Assembly (NCBI RefSeq): GCF_009939295.1
Contig: NZ_WVIC01000035.1
Location: forward strand, 1 to 46,002
DNA: 46,002 bases
Source: Petrachloros mirabilis ULC683
GTDB lineage: Bacteria; Cyanobacteriota; Cyanobacteriia; Thermosynechococcales; Thermosynechococcaceae
Reading direction: 5' to 3'
The notes beneath the pieces were generated by a model. That model was not told the DNA's origin. It was given only the letters and a program-made list of their open reading frames with translations, and did no database searches. The position numbers and the translations under genes are program-made. Below are positions 7,690 to 16,326 of the stretch, in pieces (the first letter of the stretch is position 1; every line of letters starts with the position of its first letter).

Positions 7690-7869
7690 TGTACTATGTA
7701 ATTATGAAGATTGCTATAATGGTGAGCCACCCACATCTGAAGAAGTTGCAGAGGCATTCAAAGCCAAGTATCTACAACTTGCTAGCGGTAGATGAGCTAG
7801 AGAAGTTTAGGTACAGATTAAAATTTAAGGGGTATAGGCTTGACAATATTCCATCTACAGGTAAACCCT
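7690..7869 (+). other. Gap between transposase stub and vapB
   Basis: No firm gene. One short frame reads NGEPPTSEEVAEAFKAKYLQ-LASGR-stop (about 7718-7797). It looks protein-like but has no start, so it may be the tail of a gene truncated by the IS630 insertion. A 63-codon frame at 7689-7880 overlaps it and is less convincing. The vapBC promoter should lie here. Confidence 0.25.
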
Positions 7870-8082
7870 ATGCAAGTTAACCTCAACCTCGACGAAGCCC
7901 TTATTAATGAAGCCCTCCAACTAACAAAGCTGACAACTCAGGAGGAGTTACTGAACTTAGCTCTCAGAGAGCTTGTAAAGTCGCGTCGCAAGAAAAACCT
8001 TCTCGACCTAGCGGGGCAAATTCAGTTCGCCCCAGATTTTGACTACAAAGCATTGCGCGAAACTCGTCATGTTGCTGATTGA
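7870..8082 (+). CDS. vapB: VapB-type antitoxin
   Basis: A 70-residue antitoxin. MQVNLNLDEALINEALQLTK is a ribbon-helix-helix-like N-terminus, TQEELLNLALRELVKSRRKK is the dimerising helix, and LAGQIQFAPDFDYKALRETR is the toxin-binding tail. This matches the VapB (pfam09957-like) pattern. ATG 7870 is chosen over an in-frame TTG at 7840 because the conserved start is MxVNLNLDE. Its 3' end overlaps the vapC start by 14 bases, the normal coupled arrangement. It should bind its own promoter and neutralise VapC; the toxin next to it is frameshifted. Confidence 0.85.
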   Translation: MQVNLNLDEALINEALQLTKLTTQEELLNLALRELVKSRRKKNLLDLAGQIQFAPDFDYKALRETRHVAD

Positions 8083-8462
8083 TACCTCTGTTTGGATCAG
8101 CGTCTTTCGAGATCGTAGTGGTCAAGTTCGCCAACAGCTTGAAACCCTGACTGCTGACCGGGAAGTTCTACTCACTCACTTTACTCAGCTTGAGTTGCTC
8201 CAAGGTAGCCTAAACGAGCAAGAGTGGGATCTCCTCTCTACTTACCTTGAAACACAGGACTACGTTGAACTCACGCCTTCTTCGTGGCAAGGCACGTATC
8301 TACTACGAGTTGCGTCGCCAAGGACTTACCGTTCGTAGCCCAATCGATTGCTGTATTGCTCAAGCAGCGCTGGAAAACAATCTGCTTCTAATTCACAACG
8401 ATCGTGACTTCGAGACGATTGCTCAAGTACGATCTCTCCAGCACTTTCGTTTTCAGCCTTGA
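8069..8462 (+). pseudogene. vapC: VapC PIN-domain toxin with a frameshift
   Basis: PIN-domain ribonuclease toxin. The first part is MLLIDTSVWISVFRDRSGQV with Asp5 and Glu42 (TQLELLQG). The second part, in another frame, is RIYYELRRQGLTVRSPIDCC, then the PIN acidic residues in SPIDCCIAQ and HNDRDF, ending at 8462. The break is near 8293-8296 (TGGCAAGGCACGTATC), where one base too many or two too few shift the frame. All four acidic residues survive, so the damage is recent or is a sequencing error. The intact antitoxin upstream would be harmless without the toxin. Confidence 0.8.
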
Positions 8463-8502
8463 ATCTTCTAATCCTGCTTGAATGCTATCTGTGGGGTAAG
8501 CC

Positions 8503-8588
8503 AGCTAACACTGCGTTGGTGCAGACGGTACAGAGATTATCGGTGGGTGTTCTATATAGCCTGCCGCCGCACAACATCACCGTTGGGC
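8503..8588 (+). other. attC-like imperfect inverted repeat after vapBC
   Basis: The left arm AGCTAACACTGCGTTGGTGC-AGACGG pairs with the right arm CCGCCGCACAACATCACC-GTTGGGC. The right end GTTGGGC fits the integron R' core GTTRRRY, and TAAC near the left end fits R''. The arms differ by an extra unpaired G (GTTGGTGC against GTTGTGC), like the extrahelical bases of attC sites. It starts 40 bases after vapC. The remaining bases to 8850 hold nothing recognisable. Confidence 0.5.
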
Positions 8589-8850
8589 TGCTTAGTTTTG
8601 TCGGTGAGGGCAGTATTTGAAGGTTGGTAGTGAGACGACCTTCTTGAAGGAATCGAAGTATAGTGTGTTCGCACTTGTCGCTATCCAATCCCCTCGCCTT
8701 TGGCATTGGTCAGAGGATGCAACCTCACTCACGCGCTTTCATCTCACCCCAAATCAAAGATTATGGTGTGAGGCTTCCCGCTACGAAGCTAAATTCAACC
8801 CCACTGTATTGGGCAGTAGGGTTGAAGATTTTAGCCAAGCATTATGCAGC

Positions 8851-9150
8851 TTACTTGAACTTAGTCATGGCGTTATCGAAAGACTTTTGTAGGTCGCTCC
8901 AAGCTGCTTCAAAACCCTTGCTTAGCTCTTTCCAGGCTTCTTCGCTAGCACCTTGCAGTTCATTAAATTTCATTTGCACAGTGTCCCGCTGAGCGTAGAG
9001 GTTTTCTAGCTTGCTGTGATATTCAATTGAGGCATTTGCCTTGGCCTGCTCAGCCTTGGCCTTCATCTCGTCAATTTGAGCATTAAGCTTATCAATTTGA
9101 GCCTTGACCTTGGCTTGGTAAGCTGCCTTACTTTCCGAAGGAATTGCCAT
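8851..9150 (-). CDS. Small coiled-coil protein
   Basis: A 99-residue, highly charged, helical protein. It starts MAIPSESKAAYQAKVKAQID at 9150 with GGAGG nine bases upstream. Most of it is a coiled coil (KLNAQIDEMKAKAEQAKANA), followed by a second helix (AWKELSKGFEAAWSDLQKSF). It has no signal peptide and no membrane segment. Similar apolipoprotein-like coiled-coil proteins occur in many cyanobacteria, but I know no function. In-frame codons upstream to 9312 are not supported by a ribosome site. Confidence 0.85.
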   Translation of the reverse strand: MAIPSESKAAYQAKVKAQIDKLNAQIDEMKAKAEQAKANASIEYHSKLENLYAQRDTVQMKFNELQGASEEAWKELSKGFEAAWSDLQKSFDNAMTKFK

Positions 9151-9353
9151 TTGAATCGACCTCCAAAAAATGTTGCGTATCAATGACAGTTTATAGCCAT
9201 TTTTATGACAGGTTTCACCTTCTAGTCTAGGAGATTGTCGGTCATACTTAATCTGTCTGTAGTACAGGAAATTTGTGATAAATCTCTTACCTGAGATAGA
9301 GTGGCGATCCAATGCTCATAAAAAGTTTTAATCACTGAGACGGTGCTCTCCTC

Positions 9354-9935
9354 TTAGGTGGTTGGACGACCGCCATGGCTGCGGGGGTCATCGTCTTGGG
9401 GCTTCACTTTGGGGCTAAAGGTGGAGGTGAGCCCCCCTTGGAATTGGTGTGGGAGGGGCTGATTGGCCACTAGCGCCTCAAGATTTTCAGCCAAGATCGG
9501 ACGGGGCTGCTGACCAATGGTGCTGGCTACGGCCTCCCCGGCAGCATTCACGAAGACAAAGTGAGGAATACCATCCACTCGATATTGCAAGATCTCGGGC
9601 AGCCACTTGCTGTTGTCCACGTTCAGCATCACGAAGTTGACCTGATTGCTGTAGGTGTCTTTGATGGCCATCAAATCAGCCGCCATGGCCTGACAACTGG
9701 TACACCAGTTGGCATAAAACTCAATCAAGGTGGGGTTGGGGTTGCTGAGAGCCACCTCTAGGGGTACAGAAGATGCAGCCAAAGTATTGAGCGATGGCTT
9801 TGTGGTCTGATTGTGCAGCCCCAGAAATAGGGCAATGCTGACTAGGATGGCTGCGATCGCAACCAGCAGGTTTCGCACCTTCGTGCCCCCTGTCCCTTCA
9901 CGAGTGGACGGGCTCTCTGAAGTAGGACGTACCAT
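9354..9935 (-). CDS. txlA: TxlA/HCF164-like membrane-anchored thioredoxin
   Basis: A 193-residue thioredoxin-fold protein. One N-terminal membrane anchor (about residues 22-40, VRNLLVAIAAILVSIALFLG) precedes a thioredoxin domain with the redox motif WCTSC (77-81) in IEFYANWCTSCQAMAADL. The cis-Pro motif is GIPHFVFVN. The length and layout match cyanobacterial TxlA and plant HCF164, which pass reducing equivalents across the thylakoid membrane for cytochrome assembly. The C-terminal tail (QDDDPRSHGGRPTT) is disordered. ATG 9935 (MVRPTSES) is preferred to an earlier in-frame codon. Confidence 0.85.
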   Translation of the reverse strand: MVRPTSESPSTREGTGGTKVRNLLVAIAAILVSIALFLGLHNQTTKPSLNTLAASSVPLEVALSNPNPTLIEFYANWCTSCQAMAADLMAIKDTYSNQVNFVMLNVDNSKWLPEILQYRVDGIPHFVFVNAAGEAVASTIGQQPRPILAENLEALVANQPLPHQFQGGLTSTFSPKVKPQDDDPRSHGGRPTT

Positions 9936-10046
9936 AATCCTTGACTCAACCCATCTCAACCAACTTCTTTAGCCTATCGCGTTTCCAGGCGGCTGCCAGT
10001 TTACTCACGACTGCACCGAGCTGGAAAACTCATCTGGGAACCTCTT

Positions 10047-12776
10047 CTAGCGAATTGGCTCAATCCGATTTAACAGCAAAGCCAAGGGCAACATCAAAAC
10101 GCCCAGTGCCATACAAATTCCCCACTGCTCCCAGCTCATGGGCGCTGTTTCAAAAATGCGGTTCATCAAGCCCCACTGGGTGAAAATCACCTGGGAAATA
10201 ATGGTGCCAATAATGCCGTAAAAAATTGCCCCTCCAATGGGTTGCTTCTGGCCGCGCAGCCTAGCCCACAGATCCGGCACCAGTTGACAAATGCTGAGCA
10301 GATAGAGAATCCGACCCGCCACCAGGCTATTGATGGCCATGGAGCGAGCCAGGTCTTCATTGGCTGTGGCTTGTAAAATCCACTCAAACACCCCAAAAAT
10401 AATGATCCAGTTAAAAACAGAAATCGCCAGAATGCGACGCACTAGACTGGCGGATAACAGGGGTTCACTAGGACGACGAGGGGGCCGCTGCATCACCTGC
10501 TGGGGCTTGGGCTCAAAGGCGACGGGTACCGTCATGGCCACCGAGTTGACCATATTCAACCACAGAATTTGCACGGGCAAAATCGGCAGCAGTCGATTTA
10601 ACATGACGCTAATCAAGACCGTCATCGATTCCCCCCCATTCACGGGCAAAATGAACGAAATCGCCTTGAGCAAATTTTGATAGACGGTACGCCCCTCTTC
10701 CACCGCCGCCTCAATGGAGGCAAAGTTATCGTCAGTGAGAATAATATCGGCGGCTTCTTTGGCTACCTCGGTGCCAGCCATACCCATGGCAGTGCCCACG
10801 TCGGCCTGCTTCAAGGCTGGGGCATCGTTGACCCCATCCCCAGTCATGGCCACAATTTCACCTTTGGCCTGTAGGGCTTCTACTAAACGCAGCTTTTGCT
10901 CCGGAGCCACGCGGGCAAAAACTGCGGCTGCTTCTGCGGCGTTGCTAAAGTCGTCGGCCTCCATGTTGGCCAGATCCTGCCCCGTGTAGGCTACCACTGC
11001 ATCGGTTTCGCTCAATCCCATCTGGCGGGCAATTTCAGTGGCGGTAAGAATGTGATCGCCAGTAATCATCTTCACCTGAATCCCGGCAGTCTGGCAGGCA
11101 CTCACAGCAGCAATGGCTTCGGGACGGGGGGGGTCGATCATGCCTTGCAGCCCCAAGAAAATCAATCCTTCGTCTAGGTCTTCGTGGTCAGTGTGGTCAT
11201 GCCCCGTCGGCAGCGGTTTATGGGCAAAGGCCAGTACCCGCAATCCCTCGGCAGCCATGGTGGTGACTTCGGCTTCAATAGTTTGCCTTTGCACGGGCAC
11301 GGGCTGACCCTGGTTATTGAGCTGCCACTGGCAGCGTTTTAGGATAGATTCAACTGAACCTTTGGCGTAGAGGTAGGGCTGCTCAGGTTCCTGATGCAGG
11401 GTGGCCATGTACTGAAATTCAGACTCAAAGGGGATGGTATCCAGGCGGGGAAATTGTTGGTTTAGGGTTTCTCCATCCAGGCCGGCTTTGGCTGCGACGG
11501 TGATCAGGGCACCTTCGGTGGGATCTCCGACAATAAGCCACTGGTGACCTTCTGCTTCTAGCTGAGCGTCATTGCACAGCAGCCCCACCTGCAAACAGGC
11601 TGCGAGAGCCGGATTATGTGCGGCAGTGACCGGATGGCCATCATCATGAACTTTGCCGTCAGGGGCATAGCCGACCCCGCTGACGCTGTAATGTTGTCCG
11701 CCCGCGTAGATGAGCTGCACGGTCATCTGGTTTTCGGTGAGGGTGCCGGTTTTGTCGGAGCAGATGACGGTGGTGCCGCCCAGGGTTTCCACGGCGGGCA
11801 GTTTGCGAATAATGGTATGGCGCTGAGCCATCCGCGACACCCCAATGGCCAGGGTAATGGTGACCACCGCTGGCAACCCTTCTGGGATGGCGCTTACCGA
11901 CAGAGCCACGGCGGCGTTAAAGACTTCATCGGGGGAGTTGCCGTGCCCCAGTCCCACGGCAAAGGTGAGGGCAGCTAGCCCCAAAATGATGTAGAGCAGG
12001 GTCTTGCTGAACTGGTTAAATTTACGGGTCAGGGGGGTCGAAAGGTTGGGGCTTTGCTGAATGAGCTGGGAGAGCCGCCCGGTTTCGGTGGCATCTGCGA
12101 TCGCAACCACCACGCCGCGCCCTTGACCAAAGGTGACCAAACTACCGGAGTAGGCCATATTGAGGCGATCGGCCAGCACCGTATCTTCGGCTAGGGGAGC
12201 CACCTGTTTTTGGACTGGCAGCGATTCCCCGGTGAGGGCTGCCTCTGAAATTTGCAGTTGCCGCACCTGCACTAGACGCAGGTCGGCAGGCACCTTGTCC
12301 CCGGAGGACAGCAACACCACATCTCCCGGCACCAAGTCTACCGACGAAACCTGCATCTTTTTGCCGTCGCGCAAAACGGTGGCTTCGGTGGTAATGGCAG
12401 CAGCCAGGGCTGCGATCGCATTTTCCGCCTTCGACTCCTGCACATAGCCGATGATGGCATTTAAGACCGTCACCCCATAGATCACCCCCGCTTCGGTAAA
12501 CTTGCCCAAACTGAGCGAGACTGTCCCGGCAATCAGCAAGATATACAGCAGCGGTTGATTGAACTGGAGCAGAAACTTGACGAGGGGGCTTTTCCCCGCC
12601 TTGGCAGTGAGGCGATTCGCGCCAAATTGGTGTTGTCGTTGCTGAACCTCCTCCGCTGTGAGTCCCTGCTCAGGGTCTATCGCCAAGGTTTCAATCACCT
12701 GCTGCCAAGTTTGAGTATGCCAGGCTTGTTGTTGAATATCCTCGGGTAGAGCTGGTGTGAGTGAGGTTGAGGTCAT
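10047..12776 (-). CDS. P-type (P2) cation-transporting ATPase
   Basis: A 909-residue integral membrane pump. It has an N-terminal cation-ATPase domain (1-70), the actuator motif TGES (182-185), and M4 with AIPEGLP (297-302). The phosphorylation motif is DKTGTLT (341-347, Asp341), the hinge is TGDGVNDAP (645-653), and six C-terminal helices follow. PEGLP in M4 is as in SERCA/PacL Ca2+ pumps. M6, however, reads [13 protein letters not shown] instead of the NxxxDG of Ca2+ pumps. The transported ion is therefore uncertain; cyanobacterial pumps of this type have been named PacL or Pma1. An AI-2E family permease lies 48 bases upstream on the same strand. Confidence 0.92.
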   Translation of the reverse strand: MTSTSLTPALPEDIQQQAWHTQTWQQVIETLAIDPEQGLTAEEVQQRQHQFGANRLTAKAGKSPLVKFLLQFNQPLLYILLIAGTVSLSLGKFTEAGVIYGVTVLNAIIGYVQESKAENAIAALAAAITTEATVLRDGKKMQVSSVDLVPGDVVLLSSGDKVPADLRLVQVRQLQISEAALTGESLPVQKQVAPLAEDTVLADRLNMAYSGSLVTFGQGRGVVVAIADATETGRLSQLIQQSPNLSTPLTRKFNQFSKTLLYIILGLAALTFAVGLGHGNSPDEVFNAAVALSVSAIPEGLPAVVTITLAIGVSRMAQRHTIIRKLPAVETLGGTTVICSDKTGTLTENQMTVQLIYAGGQHYSVSGVGYAPDGKVHDDGHPVTAAHNPALAACLQVGLLCNDAQLEAEGHQWLIVGDPTEGALITVAAKAGLDGETLNQQFPRLDTIPFESEFQYMATLHQEPEQPYLYAKGSVESILKRCQWQLNNQGQPVPVQRQTIEAEVTTMAAEGLRVLAFAHKPLPTGHDHTDHEDLDEGLIFLGLQGMIDPPRPEAIAAVSACQTAGIQVKMITGDHILTATEIARQMGLSETDAVVAYTGQDLANMEADDFSNAAEAAAVFARVAPEQKLRLVEALQAKGEIVAMTGDGVNDAPALKQADVGTAMGMAGTEVAKEAADIILTDDNFASIEAAVEEGRTVYQNLLKAISFILPVNGGESMTVLISVMLNRLLPILPVQILWLNMVNSVAMTVPVAFEPKPQQVMQRPPRRPSEPLLSASLVRRILAISVFNWIIIFGVFEWILQATANEDLARSMAINSLVAGRILYLLSICQLVPDLWARLRGQKQPIGGAIFYGIIGTIISQVIFTQWGLMNRIFETAPMSWEQWGICMALGVLMLPLALLLNRIEPIR

Positions 12777-12824
12777 AATAGAAATCGATCAAACAAACGT
12801 CAGGGCAAAAGTATAGGAGCTGGG

Positions 12825-13859
12825 CTAGCCATCTTCAGAGGGTTGCCAAGGATCCAAAATATCTTTGAGTAGTACTTCTTCTAGCCAAATTTTGGCGACG
12901 ACGGCCAGCGGCAAAGCAATCAGCAGCCCCAGAAACCCAAATACACTGGCAAAGAAAATCTGAACCGTTAGCGTAATAGCTGGTAATAAGGAAACTTGCT
13001 TGGCCATCACCGTAGGGGTGAGCCAATAACTCTCAATTTGCTGGATCACAATGTAGAAAACCAGCACAGCAACAGCCTTCCATGGTGAATCTGGCAGAGC
13101 AACTGCCATAGGGAAGATCACACTCAAGGTGGGGCCAATATTGGGGATAAAATTTAAGACCCCCGCCAACAGTGCATGGGCTAACACTAGCTTAACCCCT
13201 AAAATCCATAACCCTAGGGCACTCAGCACCGAAATAAACACCATTTCAATCAAAGCCCCCACCACCCAGCTGCCCAGGGCTGATTCACACCGAGCCAGCA
13301 CCTCGCGAATTCGACGGCGATAGAAGGACGGAAACAAACGCACAAACACATCCTGATAGGGCTGGGGATTCACGAGCAGCATCAACGAGAGCACCACCAC
13401 CAGCAAAAAGCTCAAAGCCGCTTCCACCGAAGCAGAGAAGAAATCTACCGAGCGCCCCAGAAAGTCTGACATCTGAGGCTGAAACTGCTCCAGCAGACTG
13501 TTCACATCTGGAATGTTGGGAAAATACGGCTCCAGAATTTGCTCTTCAATCCAGACCAGTCCTTCCTGAAACTGCTCCCAACCCGTAGGGAGCAAATCAA
13601 TCAGCTCTTGAAACTGATCGACGAAGGGCGGCACAATCAGCCAGAAAAATACTAATAGGGTGATCAGTAACCCGCTGATGGTGCTGACCACTGCCCACAG
13701 GCGCTTCATGGGGCGTTGCTCAAGCCACTGCACCAGATGGTTCAGTACCGTGGCCAAGACCACTGCGGTGAACAACAGCAACAGCAGTTGACGCACCTGC
13801 CAGATCACATACACCGAGACCAGCAACGCCACAAATCCAATCCACTGCCCTAGATTCAT
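12825..13859 (-). CDS. AI-2E/PerM family permease (UPF0118)
   Basis: A 344-residue membrane protein with about eight helices. There are two near the N-terminus (residues 5-45), one at 60-80, a long soluble stretch (LIDLLPTGWEQFQEGLVWIE), then LLVVVLSLMLLV. The C-terminal bundle contains the family hallmark GVLNFIPNIGPTLSVIFP and QQIESYWLTPTVMAKQVSLL. The family includes TqsA (AI-2 exporter) and Na+/H+ antiporters, so the substrate cannot be assigned. The gene precedes the P-type ATPase and could share its transcript. Confidence 0.92.
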   Translation of the reverse strand: MNLGQWIGFVALLVSVYVIWQVRQLLLLLFTAVVLATVLNHLVQWLEQRPMKRLWAVVSTISGLLITLLVFFWLIVPPFVDQFQELIDLLPTGWEQFQEGLVWIEEQILEPYFPNIPDVNSLLEQFQPQMSDFLGRSVDFFSASVEAALSFLLVVVLSLMLLVNPQPYQDVFVRLFPSFYRRRIREVLARCESALGSWVVGALIEMVFISVLSALGLWILGVKLVLAHALLAGVLNFIPNIGPTLSVIFPMAVALPDSPWKAVAVLVFYIVIQQIESYWLTPTVMAKQVSLLPAITLTVQIFFASVFGFLGLLIALPLAVVAKIWLEEVLLKDILDPWQPSEDG

Positions 13860-14026
13860 GGGTGGCTAACCTCCTCAATGTGATCTCCAAGTTCGGCTCT
13901 GTGGCCAGGTGTTCCACAGAGGCAGACAGCCTAGATTGTACTCCCTGAGCGTAAGTCAAGCGAAATAGTGGTCTTGCAGTAGCCCGACACAAGGGGACAG
14001 CAGCCCGGCTTCTCGCTCACACAAGG

Positions 14027-14605
14027 CTAGGGCAGTAGATCCTCCACTGTTACCCAGACACCCTCTGCTGCTAGGGGAGAAACCTGTTGTCCTGGGTCAT
14101 AGAGGACGCTTTCACCGTACTGCCAGCCATAGGTGGCCTGGTTGTCTGCCACCGGTTGCCGCCGCACCTCTAGCCGTCGTTTTACCAAATTCAAAATCCA
14201 ATAGTCTGCGACTCCGGCCTTAGCGTAGAGGCTACCTTTTATGTTGCGATCGTAGCTCAGTGAGGTATCTGCCACCTCCACAATTAGGACTGCTGTAGTG
14301 GGGTGAGTCTCGGCATAGTCACGTATTGTTCCTGGCACTACTGCCACATCGGGTTCTGGCTCAGAAATATCGCTAATCACCAAGGGCTTTTGCTGACGAA
14401 TGTAGTAGCCTGCGCCAAACACCGCTTTGAGCGCCTGATCAACCAAGTCGATTGCCACCGCATGAGGACTTTTCATCGCGGCCATGTCAATTACCTGCCC
14501 TTCGACTAGCTCTACCCGTCGTCCCTCAAACAAGCCCAGATCAGCCATACGATGGTACTCTTGGCGAGTCCACAGATGCACCTTCGGTTGAGCGACGGAT
14601 GTCAT
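14027..14605 (-). CDS. Uma2-family (DUF820) putative endonuclease
   Basis: A 192-residue PD-(D/E)XK-fold protein of the Uma2 family, abundant in cyanobacteria. Landmarks are WTRQEYHRMADLGLFEGRRV, ELVEGQVIDM, SEPEPDVAVVPG (catalytic Asp), VLIVEVADTSLSYDR (catalytic Glu/Val/Glu) and YAKAGVADYWILNL. The length is normal and the frame intact. These genes are copied widely and some may be transposon-linked; the biological role is unknown. Confidence 0.9.
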   Translation of the reverse strand: MTSVAQPKVHLWTRQEYHRMADLGLFEGRRVELVEGQVIDMAAMKSPHAVAIDLVDQALKAVFGAGYYIRQQKPLVISDISEPEPDVAVVPGTIRDYAETHPTTAVLIVEVADTSLSYDRNIKGSLYAKAGVADYWILNLVKRRLEVRRQPVADNQATYGWQYGESVLYDPGQQVSPLAAEGVWVTVEDLLP

Positions 14606-14739
14606 GGCGGCGTTCTCGTGAGTGAGTGGTCGTGCGCTTTTTTAGTGTACAAGCTAGCTCCAAGACAGCCACCGATCTGCAAAGTAGATTGACTGATTTT
14701 GCTAGCTTTGAGCAGCAAACCATGTTCAACTCGTTGTCT

Positions 14740-14913
14740 GCCCCAGCGGTTGAGCTCTGCCAGATAAACTGCATTCAGACCGTGCAGGGCAAATCGGTCG
14801 GGCTGGGCATCATCGAGTACTAGGCGCTGGTAACAAAAGTCGGTAGGAATGCCACAACTGCGCAGCAGCACTGCCAGCAGGTGAGCTTTGGCAAAATAGA
14901 GTCTTACATATTC
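14740..14913 (-). pseudogene. Transglutaminase-like domain remnant
   Basis: Read from 14913, the frame gives EYVRLYFAKAHLLAVLLRSC, GIPTDFCYQRLVLDD, RFALHGLNAVYLAELNRW. This is the core of bacterial transglutaminase-like proteins: the helix before GIP, a CYQRL strand, and the HGLNAVYL strand with catalytic His. The upstream part of such a gene is absent, because the frame begins exactly at the sigma factor stop. The following RLDARG-type strand is also lost, so this is a decayed fragment. It lies inside an otherwise empty 300-base gap between the sigma factor and the Uma2 gene. Confidence 0.5.
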
Positions 14914-15512
14914 TAAGAACAGCAGGATTTTTCTGACTCCTTAGAACCGCAGCTTGCCGTTGCCTTCGCCTGGTAATCGATCACATTGCCAAGCCGATCT
15001 CGCTGGATCTCACAGCACTGCAACAGCATCGCCTTCAACTTTTGCCGACCTCGCTGCACCCGCGACTTTGCCCCAGAAAGAGAAAGTCCTAGCTGTTCCG
15101 CTGCTGCTTTTTGGGTCATACCCTCCAGTTCTACCAACGCTATAGCTTTTTGGTAGCTGGCGGGTAAAGCCTTAAGCATCGGTTGCAAGCAGGTGGCTAG
15201 CTCCTGGTTCAAGGTGGCGACTGCTTCTTCCTCAGTCCAGGGGCTAGCAGCTAGATCTATCTCCTGCTCGTTAGTGACTTCTCGCTGTTTAGCGGCAGCG
15301 CGGTAATAATCAATCACGGCATGGCGAGCAATCTGAAAGATCCAGGATACTAAGCGATCGCGATCTCTCACCGTGGAGAGGCGGTGATGAATCCGCAGAA
15401 ACACTTCCTGCAAAATGTCATCTGCATCAGTGGGGTTTTGCACCCGTTGTTGAATGAATCGGTACAGGCGATCATGGAAAGCCTGCCAAAGTGCTATCAG
15501 ATCACTGTCCAT
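14913..15512 (-). CDS. sigZ: ECF sigma factor, SigZ-like
   Basis: A 199-residue ECF sigma factor. Region 2 is LIALWQAFHDRLYRFIQQRV with DADDILQEVFLRIH and SWIFQIARHAVIDYYRAA. Region 4 is LPASYQKAIALVELEGMTQK, AAAEQLGLSLSGAKSRVQRG. The tail is cysteine-bearing (LLQCCEIQRDRLGNVIDY, then SCGSKESEKSCCS), a feature of SigZ-type factors. The start is ATG 15512 with GGAGGA seven bases upstream. It lies 23 bases after a cysteine-rich DUF2703 protein on the same strand, so the two form an operon. No anti-sigma gene is seen; the cysteine tails may sense metal or redox state (inference). Confidence 0.9.
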   Translation of the reverse strand: MDSDLIALWQAFHDRLYRFIQQRVQNPTDADDILQEVFLRIHHRLSTVRDRDRLVSWIFQIARHAVIDYYRAAAKQREVTNEQEIDLAASPWTEEEAVATLNQELATCLQPMLKALPASYQKAIALVELEGMTQKAAAEQLGLSLSGAKSRVQRGRQKLKAMLLQCCEIQRDRLGNVIDYQAKATASCGSKESEKSCCS

Positions 15513-15535
15513 CACCGCTCCTCCCGCTGAAAAAA

Positions 15536-16165
15536 CTACCGACACCCACAGGATGCAGGTAGCGCTGTTACCGTGCCGCAGCACTCTGCTTTTTCCTCTG
15601 CTTCACAGCACGTAGCCTCTTCGCTGACATCACAACAACTGAACGCTGGTTCATCTGGTGTGATCGACTGCGAATGCCGACCCGCAAAAAACTGTCTGAG
15701 GTTGTCCGGTACGCCAGCATAGAGTGGAGGAACAACCGGCATTGCTAGTGTATCGGCGTAGATGGAAGCCAAAATTGCATCCACAATCATCCCAACGGGA
15801 GCCTCAGTATACTCTTCTCCACGATAGTGCCAAACTCGACAGGCAACCCCCCCATTGCACCCACACAGATCGCTACAAGTATCGCAGGGACTTTCCACCA
15901 TCTCCAAGGCAATATCCATGCCATTGATACGGATGGTGGGGGAGGCCACAAACTGTTGCTGACGAGCCTGCTCTTCCGATTCAATCAGCTGTTGGGTCAC
16001 AGACACCGTTACACCAGTCGCTTTAAGAATTTCTTGCAAAAGAGCGATTGCCTGGTGAATGTTTGCCAACGAGCCAGCGCAACGGGTACAGGTTTTGAGG
16101 TCTAAAGCCAGCAACTCAATCTCTATCCTTTGAGGTGGTTGAGAATTCATGATACGAAAATTCAT
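15536..16165 (-). CDS. DUF2703 protein with cysteine-rich C-terminus
   Basis: A 209-residue protein. The N-terminal part has a glutaredoxin-like fold signature, LDLKTCTRCAGSLANIHQAI (CTRC motif), followed by SPTIRINGMDIALEMVESPC and CDTCSDLCGCNGGVACRVW. That pattern belongs to DUF2703 proteins. The C-terminal ~45 residues carry three CC pairs and CGCR (FSCCDVSEEATCCEAEEKAE, CCGT), suggesting thiol chemistry or soft-metal/arsenic binding. The start ATG 16165 has GGAG eight bases upstream. That GGAG lies within one arm of a long inverted repeat. It is co-directional with, and 23 bases ahead of, the SigZ-like factor. Confidence 0.85.
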   Translation of the reverse strand: MNFRIMNSQPPQRIEIELLALDLKTCTRCAGSLANIHQAIALLQEILKATGVTVSVTQQLIESEEQARQQQFVASPTIRINGMDIALEMVESPCDTCSDLCGCNGGVACRVWHYRGEEYTEAPVGMIVDAILASIYADTLAMPVVPPLYAGVPDNLRQFFAGRHSQSITPDEPAFSCCDVSEEATCCEAEEKAECCGTVTALPASCGCR

Positions 16166-16168
16166 ACA

Positions 16169-16228
16169 GGGTTCTCCAATCTAAAAACAAAGCACAATCT
16201 TGTGCTCACTTTGAAAGACGGAGAACCC
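16169..16228 (-). promoter_or_regulatory. Structured leader of the DUF2703-sigZ operon
   Basis: Outer 9-base arms GGGTTCTCC (16169-16177) and GGAGAACCC (16220-16228) are exact complements. Inside them lies a second inverted repeat, AGCACAATCTTGTGCT (16191-16206). On the coding (minus) strand, the GGAG ribosome site of the DUF2703 gene is part of the outer stem. The leader RNA could therefore hide the start, or the inner palindrome could be a DNA operator. Confidence 0.45.
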
Positions 16229-16326
16229 GCAAAAAGGACGCAAGACTGGCTCAGATTAATTGTAGGTACGAGATATTGGGCCAAGCTAGCTAACGATTAT
16301 GTTCAGCAGATGCAGATACTATTGAA

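Noticed and set aside
7689-7880. 63-codon frame before vapB
   Set aside because: Overlaps vapB in another frame, has no family pattern and competes with a more protein-like remnant.
8617-8992. Two plus-strand frames after the vapBC region
   Set aside because: They overlap the well-supported coiled-coil gene on the other strand and have no recognisable features.
10896-12447. Long plus-strand frames opposite the P-type ATPase
   Set aside because: Shadows of a clear 909-residue gene; composition is typical of the antisense of a GC-rich gene.
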